From Ficedula albicollis (lineage: Eukaryota > Chordata > Aves > Passeriformes > Muscicapidae): a stretch of DNA of 64,000 bases. The notes under the pieces were generated by a model. It saw nothing but the letters and a program-made list of their open reading frames with translations, made no database searches and was not told the origin of the DNA. Made by a program: the position numbers and the translations under genes. The first letter of the stretch is position 1; each line of letters opens with the position of its first letter. Shown piece by piece: positions 26,340 through 40,200 of the stretch. The DNA lies in contig NC_021673.1 of assembly GCF_000247815.1 (NCBI RefSeq), positions 104,263,363 to 104,327,362 on the forward strand, in the 5' to 3' direction.

Positions 26340-27175
26340 TGCTGAAAGACGAGCTGGCAGGGAAGAAGATCGGCCTGGCTGAACAGAGCTTTGGCTGAAA
26401 CTCAGGAAAAAAAGTTTATGACCTTTGGAAGAATGGGCAGGCAACTAAGGAGGACTGTATGGATGTGTTGAGGTTATATAGAGAGAAAATTGGAAGCAAC
26501 AGGGTCCAGCTATGGCTATTGCCATAGAAGACAATAGAAAATGTTTCCATAAATACATCAGCAACAAAAGAAAGGCTAAGGAGAATTACCACCCTTTTAT
26601 AAGATGCACAGGTAAACACAGTGACAAAGGATGAGGAAATGGCTGAGGGACTTAATGCCCTCTTTGCCTCAGTTTTTAATAGTAAAGCCAGTTGTTCCTT
26701 GGGTACCCAGCCCCCTAGGCTGGAATACAGGCATGGGGAGCAGAATGAAGCCCTAACAATCCAAAGGGAAAGAGTCAGTGACCTGCTACACCAGCTAAGA
26801 CCCACACAAGTCTATGGAGCTGGATGGGATCCAAGGATCCTGAGGTAGCTGCTGCTAGTGTTCAATGGACCACTTTCTGTCACTTTGAATCCTGTGCTCA
26901 GGTTCACAAAAACATAGACATTGAGGTGCTGGAGTATCCAGGAAAGGGCAGTGTAGCTGGGGAAGGGTCTGGTGCACAAGGCTTATGAGGAATGGCTCAG
27001 GGACCAGGGGTTCTTTAGCCTGGACAAAAGGAACCTCAGGGGAGCAACTTATTGTTCTCTAAAATTACTGAAAGGAGGCTACAGCCAGGGGGAGTCAGTC
27101 ACTTCTTCCAGGTAACGTGACAGAAAAGGACAAAGTGGCCTCAAGTCGTCCTGAGAGGTTTAATTTGGGTATTTT
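26340..27175 (+). mobile_element. CR1 LINE fragment with ORF2 remnant, internally deleted
   Basis: From about 26340 the sequence matches the CR1 ORF2 segment between the endonuclease and the reverse transcriptase. It includes a decayed frame at 26621-26848 (KDEEMAEGLNALFASVFNSK), the pattern that leads into the RT domain. The RT core itself is absent: at about 26850-26930 the sequence jumps to the CR1 3' region (CAGGAAAGGGCAGTGTAGCT and onward), which fades out near 27175. This is an old, deleted, inactive copy. Confidence 0.85.
26621..26848 (+). pseudogene. CR1 ORF2 remnant (region just before RT domain)
   Basis: A 75-codon open segment with the CR1 pattern KDEEMAEGLNALFASVFNSK, SCSLGTQPP and VSDLLHQL. 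It belongs to the linker between endonuclease and reverse transcriptase in avian CR1 ORF2. It has no catalytic residues and is only a relic. Confidence 0.75.
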
Positions 27176-27441
27176 AATTTCCAGTCCTTTTTTTCCCACC
27201 TTCTTCTCATCTTTCTTCAACAGAAGTACCAAATATTGACACTAGTGTATCTCTTTTCTGAAGGAGCACAGAAGTCGAGTGAAAGGAAGATTTGACCGTC
27301 ACTATTTCTCTAGCACAGACAGCACAACAGTGCATAATTCAAGATGTCCTGGTAAGCCAGTGGTCTCAGTTTTTTCCGTCTTGTGACTATTAGACATGAG
27401 ACAAATTTCCACTGTTCCTATTTTCTGTTCACCTGTGAAGA

Positions 27442-27951
27442 AATGATCTGTTAACCCACTGGCTGAATGTCCATTACAGTCAGCTTAAAAAGTTTAGAGA
27501 CACAATCAAATATTGTTTCAGTACCCTGACAGATAATAATTTTAGTTTTGGTGAAAGACACAGTGCTAACTGCATGTAATACAATATTAGGAATTTACTG
27601 TATTAAATCCTCACCACATTGCAATCACTGGCAAAGTACCCTCCAATGACCACAATCTATCTAGTCATTTCAAAATTTCATTATTTCTTTGATTCGAATG
27701 ATCTGTTAACCCACTGGCTGAATGTCCATTACAGTCAGCTTAAAAAGTTTAGAGACACAATCAAATATTGTTTCAGTACCCTGACAGATAATAATTTTAG
27801 TTTTGGTGAAAGACACAGTGCTAACTGCATGTAATACAATATTAGGAATTTACTGTATTAAATCCTCACCACATTGCAATCACTGGCAAAGCACCCTCCA
27901 ATGACCACAATCTATCTAGTAATTTCAAAATTTCATCATTTCTTTGATTCA
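27442..27951. repeat. 255-bp tandem duplication
   Basis: Copies 27442-27696 and 27697-27951, head to tail, with about three substitutions (for example AAAGTACCC against AAAGCACCC and CTAGTCATT against CTAGTAATT). It lies beyond the RAB12 3' end. Confidence 0.95.
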
Positions 27952-28599
27952 AGAAAGTCAAGAACCCCCCACTTTTTCAGAGCAGATGATACTAACCAAT
28001 TTCTGACACTCCTGTGATTTCTGCTTGCCATGAAAATGCTCTCATGTTTATTTTGTCCATCATGAAGAACCTGCCAGGGACTAAAGGACCTTAGCAGCAC
28101 CTGATGAATTCAGTGGTAAAAAGTCTTTTTGGCTCAGTGTTAGGAGGAAACAGTCCCCCCACACTCCCTGAAGAGTGGGAATGGCTCCCCTCTAAACACG
28201 GCTTCTAAAGAACAGTGATCTGCTAACACAGATGTGTCAGTGCTCATCTTCCTTTTTTTTTTTTTTTTTCCCCATCCTGTGATTCTCGATGGTTGTGCAG
28301 ACCATTCAAATAGTACATCATTAGATTCTAACAGAGGTTGGGCTGACTGCTGAACTTCCATATGAGACAAGGGAGCAGCATGAATAACTGGTTTTCCCCT
28401 CCCCTCCCCTCACCAAACCACCTAGCTGGGTGGTTACATAAACTGGTGGCATACATAAACTGGTTTTGATTCATATAAAAGCTGTAGAGATAAAATCAGG
28501 AGACAAAACCCTCTTCATAGTATAATGGATGAAAAGCAAACAGGTTTCCTGAAAAATTTATGATTTCCAATGAATAATAAAACACATTCAAGCACTCAA

Positions 28600-31094
<2,495 letters not shown>

Positions 31095-31208
31095 TCAACA
31101 GCAACGGACATGTGGCCTTGGAGGAGGCAGTTCTGGTGGGATTTCTGGCTCTGGCTGCAGGGACAGGATACTGTTGGACAACTCATTTCTTATAACATCC
31201 AGTGGCAT
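31095..31208 (-). CDS. RAB12: RAB12 last coding exon 6 (114 nt including stop)
   Basis: Acceptor TTTCTTTAAG precedes 31208. The exon encodes 37 residues starting [10 protein letters not shown] and ending HVRCC, then TGA at 31095-31097. This is the hypervariable tail: a serine/leucine segment, a proline-rich run ([12 protein letters not shown]) and the terminal double cysteine that Rab geranylgeranyl transferase modifies to anchor the protein in membranes. The adjacent intron 5 is only 276 bp. Confidence 0.97.
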   Translation of the reverse strand: MPLDVIRNELSNSILSLQPEPEIPPELPPPRPHVRCC

Positions 31209-34200
31209 CTTAAAGAAAAAAAAAAATCACGTGTAAACAGTCATCTGCATAGAAAGAAATAATTTCAAGAGTTCACTGATAGCCAAAGCCTCAATTTCAG
31301 CATCTTCTTATTAGTGAAATGCAGTGGTAAGCAGTCTATGAACTGCATCATGCCCACTATGTGTTATCCAGAAATTTCACCTAACAATATGTACTTGCTC
31401 TCTGTCCTCCCAAGCATGTGCAGTCATTATTTAAACATTGACTATTTGTGTGACCAGAGGAATACTACCAACTGAGTATTTTACCTTTTTCAGAATGTCA
31501 TCAACAAGTTTTAGAAATATTTCATCCACATTAAAATTATCCTTGGCACTTGCTTCACAGAACCGCATCCCAGTTATTTGCTGTGCAAACTGATGGAAAA
31601 GAAAAGAAAATAATTCCATGAGGATATGTACAAACAGCCATAGATAGCAAATATATCTTCCTCATAAAACCTTAAAAAAGCCCCACACACAACTTTCCTC
31701 AAATATGTGATGAAGTCTAATTCAATTAATAATCCTGAATCTGCATGGTACAAGAAATATTGCAACATATAGCTAATTTTTGCTTAAAATAGGTTTATTG
31801 GAGAAGTGCTCTGCGTTTTTCCCGACTTAATTCATGCCTTAAAATAGGTTTATTGGAGAAGTGCTCTGCATTTTTCCCAACTTAATTCATGTATTCAGTT
31901 GACACATATTGCTGCAGACTGCCAAAAAGGAAGAACTTGTCAGAACAGCTAATCTCTATTATTCAAAATGAACTGCCAAAAAGGAAGAACTTGTCAGAAC
32001 AGCCAATCTCTATTAGTCAAAATGTAGAAAAGGGAAGTACAGATGCAAAAATTAGCCTTGACTCCAAAAGTCTGGAATAAGCCTTCACTTCCAAATGTTT
32101 GTGTATGCCCATACACACTCTTTTGCCGGGTTCCTTAACACTTTTGGGGTTGCAAGAGAACAAAAGGAATGTGAAAACAAAGGTGAGCCGAGTAATCAAG
32201 CAGGGCTGTTGCCTGTCCAAAAAGAGTGCTGAAAGAAGGCCCACATAGATTTCTTGAGTAGAGATCTCCATTTGTGCTACAAGTCTTCACTATGTCCCTT
32301 TTCCAAAAAGGAGTATCCCCTATTACTGTGGTACTGTAGTGTACAATGTAAGCTGACTTGTAGCTTACTCTTTCTTTAGACAGAAGACACACCACTCCAG
32401 CAGAACACTTACAACTGCACATTATATGCAAATAAACACCACATGGATTTTGAGAGACCATCACCACGCTCAATATGCTCCCTGCATCCAACAGTCAGAA
32501 CAAGAGTAGCCACGGACCACCAGCAGCAAGGTAACAACAGCTTTGCCTCTAGACCTGTCCTTACCTTCTCTCCCTGCTGCCGAGTAATCTCTCGATCAAC
32601 TTCACAGTCCAGTTTATTTCCAACTAATAGAAGCTCTGCATCTTCTGAAGCATACTGCAATTAAAACAGTTCTAATTAACTAAACCTAGAAACATAAGAT
32701 TTTGTAATGCAAACACAATACAAAAAAGGGCAATTCCACTACTAAATAAGGAGCCACACTGATGAAGTTTATAAGTAAAGTTCTTCCCAAACATTATTTC
32801 AAAAATTTCCAATTTTTAAAATGTGACTTGAGAACTAGCTGTTCTAGTTTATCTAAGAATGAACACAATGACCTTATTTCACAGACAGGAAACAAACCCC
32901 CCTCCCTCCACTGCAAAGGTAAATGAGCAATGTTACAGATTTTCAGTGACACTTCTAACTGGGACAATTCTAGTTCAAGAAAGCAGGAATGGACAACCAT
33001 TTTGTAACAAAACCACATCAATACTAAATCCTGGCTAAAAGTAATCAGTGAGAATTAGCTGACAGTAGTTTATTAATCCTAAACAGGTGCTGCAAATTTA
33101 TTTGAGGGAAAAAAAAAATCCTTGTTAAAAAAAAGCATGTAAAAAGAAAATACTTAAGGCATACCTTATCAATCATTTTCATCCATTTTGGTAAATCGTC
33201 AAATGTTTCCTTCTTGGTGATATCATACACCAAAATAATTCCCTTGGCACTTCTGTAATAAGCTGAGGTAATGCTGTTGAATCTCTCCTGACCTGCTGTG
33301 TCCCTAAGAAGCAGCAGCAAACAGTGGCACAAATATTTCACCAATTTGTAAAGTACAGAATAACTGTTAATATTATAATAATAACACTCCCACATTCATT
33401 AAAGACACCACATTTCCTTCCATATGTAAGAATTTCAGGAAAAAAAATGGAGCAGTACTTTCAATCATAAAAAATGTTCATATTAAAACTACTTATCCTA
33501 TACTAACTTCATGAAGAAAGGCCATCAAACATTTCTACATGTGTCTGAGAGTGAAGCTATCCAATTAAAATGTACCAGGAGATAAAGTTGGTGTTGTGTT
33601 ATTGCGGTCTGTTGTTTGTTTTGTGGACTTTTGGTTGGGTTTTTTAACAGCCATGAAAAAATGAAAAAAATAAATGGATGCATGCTTATTAAACACATCC
33701 ACATATCCAACTATAAAATGAGCAATGCACTGATCATTATTATTTGAGCTCTCAGACTCTTTTTGGACCAACCACAGCAATTCAACCATGGTTCTAAAAT
33801 CACTGCAAAACCTACTGGCACAGAAGTGAGTGGAAAGAGCGAGCAATCACTAAGTGGTACAACTTTTGCACTAGATACCTGGCTTTCACACATACATCTA
33901 CTTTATCTGAGGTGTGCAAGTAACATTTCCATGCTCACTGCCAGCACTGTAGGTATTTCAGACAGGGTGTGTTCTGGAGACCAACTTCCAGCAATGACAC
34001 TAAGTCACCCATACTAGCTATGGCTTCTGTTCCAAAGTAGATGAGACAGAAGAGTTATTTTTTTATTGAACCGTGAAAACTTTTGAACTGCTTTTAATCA
34101 CATCATCAAGCCTGCCCAGGGAAGATTTTTGGCAGTTATACTAAAAAAACAGCTGGTGCATATCCTAAGTCTTAAAATGTGACTGCAATGTCAACTGGAA

Positions 34201-37200
34201 AGTAGTTTATATGGTGCTCCAAAGTGATCAAGCATTTGCTGCTTGAGTTCAGCCCCCAAAATCAATGGATAATTTTGAAATTTCACTTTTAGAACAAGTC
34301 AAAAGATGGATCAAAATTAAGAGCAGAGTGAGGAAAATTGTGTGCATGTGTGTTAAGACTCCAAAGTTCAAAATTAATCCTCTTCAACAGTCACATTTTA
34401 GACAAAAGGAGAATGAACTTGGGAATGAGATTAACAATGGAGACCTGAAACAGCTGTTACCAAGAAAAAAAAAAAAAAAAGGTCATGTTCACAAAATGCC
34501 ACATTGATTGTCCTTGAAGATTTAATCCCTTTAAAGTTCTATGCACAACAAGCAGTAGAATAACTACCACAAATCTATCTTACTCTGGGTAAAATCTTTA
34601 GGAATTTCAAGCAAGTTTCAAAGTGAAGTATTTAATTTGCCCCTGAAATTGCCAAAAGTGTATTTGATAGCAACAAATATTTGCTAGTGATTTTACAAAG
34701 TAAAGCAGTGTTCACTAGAAAAAGATTTGGAACCTCTGCTTCACAGCCTGTGGGAAAATCTGACTTATACTTCACTGCAAGCCAATGACACTGCAACATG
34801 AAGAGAACAAATTCCTATTGCATCCATTTTTATTTTATTTTATTTTAGTTGTAATCAAATCCCACTCTCAGAACTTCCGAATGACATTCATATTAACCTC
34901 TGGGACCCTACAGAAAATGAAAATAGGTAGCCTATTTCAATAAGGTCTAGCACCAGCAATAATGAAGACCAGTTTAAGATGGTTAATTGGTTGTTTTCTT
35001 ATCACTAATGAGGCATTTTTTGTAAAGCAGTATGAAATTTCACTTTTAGAACAAGTCAAAAGATGGATCAAAATTAAGAGCAGAGTGAGGAAAATTGTGT
35101 GCATGTGTGTTAAGACTCCAAAGTTCAAAATTAATCCTCTTCAACAGTCACATTTTAGACAAAAGGAGAATGAACTTGGGAATGAGATTAACAATGGAGA
35201 CCTGAAACAGCTGTTACCAAGAAAAAAAAAAAAAAAAGGTCATGTTCACAAAATGCCACATTGATTGTCCTTGAAGATTTAATCCCTTTAAAGTTCTATG
35301 CACAACAAGCAGTAGAATAACTACCACAAATCTATCTTACTCTGGGTAAAATCTTTAGGAATTTCAAGCAAGTTTCAAAGTGAAGTATTTAATTTGCCCC
35401 TGAAATTGCCAAAAGTGTATTTGATAGCAACAAATATTTGCTAGTGATTTTACAAAGTAAAGCAGTGTTCACTAGAAAAAGATTTGGAACCTCTGCTTCA
35501 CAGCCTGTGGGAAAATCTGACTTATACTTCACTGCAAGCCAATGACACTGCAACATGAAGAGAACAAATTCCTATTGCATCCATTTTTATTTTATTTTAT
35601 TTTAGTTGTAATCAAATCCCACTCTCAGAACTTCCGAATGACATTCATATTAACCTCTGGGACCCTACAGAAAATGAAAATAGGTAGCCTATTTCAATAA
35701 GGTCTAGCACCAGCAATAATGAAGACCAGTTTAAGATGGTTAATTGGTTGTTTTCTTATCACTAATGAGGCATTTTTTGCAAAGCAGTACAAGTTCTGGC
35801 AGCTGAAATATATATATATAACATTACTTAGAGCAAGCAACTCTACATTCTTTTCCATTACTTCTTTGCTACAGTCAGATTCATTTTTGGAAGGTTCTTT
35901 GGATGTTCAGTTTGTTAAAAATTTAGTAATTTTAGTATGAACCGTTGATTTTCCACATATGGATAACATTGCTCTAGTGCTTATGAAGAGAACTCTCAGA
36001 ATTATGACCACACAGAGCAGCCCCAGCCACCTGTTGCTAATGCAGCCTATTGATAAGTGTACTAGGGATGGGAGACTTTAGTTCCATCATTCTGAGCACA
36101 GATAACTACATGGCAGGTGGAACGGCATATCTCATGTCGGAGAATAAATCAATTCTATCTTTATTTTCAGAGTAATGGGAAAAGTAGCTTTTTGGTTTTG
36201 TTTGTCCGTCAGTTTGTTTTGCTGGCCAGTCTTTTCCTTCTTTTCTGTGCCTCTAGTGGAACACAGAAATAAAGAGGGTATTTCAGAGTCAGCTGCCTGT
36301 GCCTTCAGCTGAGTGCTAAGGACCTTTAGCAATTCCATCACAAGGCACTAGATCACTGAGTACATAAATTATAAAAACAGAGGAGGAACAAACACTTATG
36401 TTCAACTACCCTCCCTGAAGGCAGTCATCATCAGTGCACTGGATAAGTAGGCCATGAAGAGAACTATGCAACTTTACAAAACTCTCCCACTCCAGCTATC
36501 TCCAACCCCACGTTTCCCAGTCTGCTGAGTGCTCCATCTCCAAGTCCACCTGGTACTATCAGCTTCTCCTCTCTCCACAACACCCTCAGGCTCTTTAGAA
36601 GTTTACAGAATTCCTAGGCTGCTGCACCCTGTGCTCCCATTTGTGTAGGTCCTTCACCCAAATGTCACACAATCTGCAGTCAGCTTGCTGGCTGTTTGGG
36701 ACACGCCACATACTGCGGTCAGCCTGGCTGTCCACTACCTATGATAAATGGCCAGACGATCACTGACTGTCACCTGAGTCATGCCCATGACACTGGATTA
36801 TGACAGACTTTCTTCACCTTGCTTGAAGTCACTGACTCCCCCACATTTCACCTCTCCTCCTGTAGCAGGTGGAAATCAAACCAGTCAGCAGGTTTCTGAT
36901 TGTGAGCATGATATTCTAACCCTTATTTCCTTTGAACAGTGGAAGAAAATAAGCTGAATTTGCTGTCTCTAACATTACCCTTACATTACATTAGTCTTCA
37001 AACTGTAAGGTGAAAGTTGGAAAACTATTTCTGCAATAAGTAAGTTTAAAATGCAACCCCAGGCTACCTAAGTAAACTTCAGTTTGAGTATCAAGCTGAT
37101 CTCTAGCATCGAAGATCTTGTCTTCTACTAGGTGCCATTATATTTTTCATGAAAATTCTTCCAGCAAATTCTTCCAGTGTTGAGGAAAGAATGACAACCT

Positions 37201-40200
37201 CTAATGCAGAGCTAACATTAAAAGCACATCCATCTTCAAATGCCTTCTTCTAACATGCAGGTCTGGAGCAATTATTCTTGCTATACTATTCTCATGGTTG
37301 TAGTGCATGCCTGCAGCTGGAGCATTTTAGTAAGGATAGCTATTGAGGCACTAGTGGAAAGCTGGGAGATGGCCACTGTTTAACTGGGCTAACAGTATAT
37401 AACTTCATGACTTCCATGAGTGATACTAAGTGCTACTAGTTCTTTATTTGATGTGGTCAGAATCAACACAATAGCAGAAGTCAGTTCAATTTAATTCCAA
37501 TTACATTAAACTCCAGAAGTTCAAATAAGAAGTTACTATAACTTATACAATGACTTGGATAACTGAAAAAAACCCCATCCGATTACTTTTTTTAACAATA
37601 AAAGCAGTTTTCTTCTCTTGATTTTTTTTTCCAAGTAAGTTTTCTAAATGAAAAGCACTGGCCTTTCTAATTTGTAATCAGAAACATACAGTGTATGACT
37701 CCTCAACCAGCTATAATATGCAATTAGAGAATCCAACTGCTTGACTGTTTTTTGCTTCCCAAACAGAAACTAGACATTGCACCAAAAATACAAACATACA
37801 TTGCAACAAACAAAAGCAAATTAAAAAATCACACAAAGCCCATTTTCAAGTGTTGACTTGTCATGTTCTATGGCAGACTGCATAAAACACAATATAAATA
37901 TGGTTAATCTTAATTAAAAAATCTTAGGATAATTTCTCTTCTACATATATGTTCCATGTGTCTACCTAAACCAGTTGAAACAAACACATGGACAGACTCA
38001 AAACTGTCTCTGGCTCTCTAGTTAAATTAATTTTTATGAGTAGTGGTGTAAAGTGGCAAATATTTTGTGAAAATATTTTGAAACTTACGTAAAAACTTAA
38101 CACTAATTTAACACTTTCACATGCTCTATGCTTCTATTGAATTTATAGTCAATATTTTAAAAAATGCTTTAAAGTAATTTTAGAAGTTAATTCTATCTCT
38201 CAAACAGATTTTTTTCCTCCCATAAACCACAAATACATTTAAGATCTTTTAGTCTATAAATAATTTATTTCAGAGGTACTGAACCAAAGAAATCACATTC
38301 TTATATATTCTAAAACAGGGGCTTTCCAAGACAACTGTCTCTTAGAAAACAGAGCAGGCAGAATGTGAATTTTTTATGAGAATGCACCGGTTTAAAACAC
38401 CTTCAGGAGCAAATCAAGCTTGTTTTGTTCCCAGGTCACTGGCTACCTTGAGCACTAAACGTGTAGAGGTACCAGAGAGCTCCCTTGGCTACCCAGCAAG
38501 GAACTGGGAGCAGTGGCAGAGCAGTATTGCTTCCCACAAGCAGGTCCTTCCTTTCAGAGGGGAAGCTGGAAGTGACTGTGTCAGCTGCTTGTGTCAGAGA
38601 CTGCCCAGATTACTCAGCTGAGAGTGCACACCTTCCTGTCCTGCTTCAAAGCATCAGTAGGGAGTTCCTATTATTTGATCCAGTTTTCCAGCTTTGAAGA
38701 AACACTGACTCACAGATGCTTGGATTTACCTGGACACTTGCACTATCCAGTAGTTCTGGTTACTCTACGTCATGACTTGAGCTGCATGCAAGTATTACTT
38801 CTCACAGGACACAGGAGCTTGTGTCTGCCTACAGCTGCAGGGCAGAAGCTGATTTACTGTATCCTACCACTTCTGGCAACCCAAGGGGCTACTAACCATT
38901 CCAGGTGGCACAGAAAAGGTGGATACTACTCTCCGTTCTCTGTCACTGCATAATCTAAGGAGTAGGTTTTTTCCTGACTGGAAGTTGGGGAAACAGGGGA
39001 AGCAGGGACCAGATAGGAAGCTAGAGGTGAGAACAGACACACCTCTGTGATCCTCAGGGCACAGTTCCCCATTATGAAAGGGATACAGGAGACAAGTACT
39101 TTTGTGTTCTACTCTCCTAATAGCAGCAGGTGTGAAAGCTGCTTTCAAAAGGATGTCTTGCACACTTAATCTCTTGAAATATCCAACACTGTACTGTTGT
39201 AATGTATCTTCTGATAAACTTGAGTGGTAGAGCTTTCTGGAAAACACTTTGCTGATAGTGGTCAGGGGAGAGACAGGTCAAGTGACCATAAAAATACCAA
39301 AGTAAACCTTTTAAAAACCATTTTGTTTGACTATGGAAAAAGAATCATCAGATTACTAGAAAAAAAATAAGCAAAATTTCATGCTTTGAAATGTAACTTC
39401 AGTCATTTTAAGAAAACAGATTAGCATAAACTTCAGAAATTATCTGTTCACTGAATAAACAGGTCTTTTTAGGTAAAGTGAATGCAGTCAATGTATTTAG
39501 CACTACCAGGAAGTACGAGGCAGCCTAAATTCCATCACTGTGTAGGTAAGAAAGGAGACTGACTTATGCTCAGCCATGCAATTGAAGTCTGCATTTCTAA
39601 ACTTCCAAGTGTTTGACTTGGTAAATTGCTTTCCTCTTCAATCCAACAACTGGAGATGAGGGAACTGGGGTTGCTCAGCCTGGAGGAGGCTCAGGGGAGA
39701 CCTTGTCACTCTCTACAACTCCCTAAAAGGTGGCTGTAGCCAGGTGAGAGTTGGTCTCTTCTCCCAGGTACAGGTGACAGCCTCGAGTTCCACTAGGGGA
39801 GCTTTAGATTGGCTATTAGGAAAAAAATCTCCTCCCCAAAAGGACTGTCAAGCACTGAAACAGGCTGCCCAGGCTGAGCACCTTAACAGACATGCAGACA
39901 TGACCCTGTAAAGACATGCAGACATGACCCTTGGGGACAGGGTTTACTGGTGGACTTAGCAGCACTGGGTTAATGGCTGGACTCGTTGATCTTAAGGGTC
40001 TTTTTAAACCTAAATGATTCTGCGATAATAAGAGTTTATAGGTAGGGCCAACAACATACACAACAGAATTCAGAATGAATTAGTAAAAGTTGTGCTTATC
40101 TAAATGCTTTTCTAAAAAAACTGGAAGCATGCCAAGGCAGTTTTAAAGATCAAGTATATGAACAAAATTTTAATAGCCACTGTTGGAGAGAAAGTGACAT

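Noticed and set aside
33045..33395. 116-codon minus-strand frame taken as a whole
   Set aside because: Only 33165-33303 is exon; the rest is intron read-through past clear GT-AG sites.
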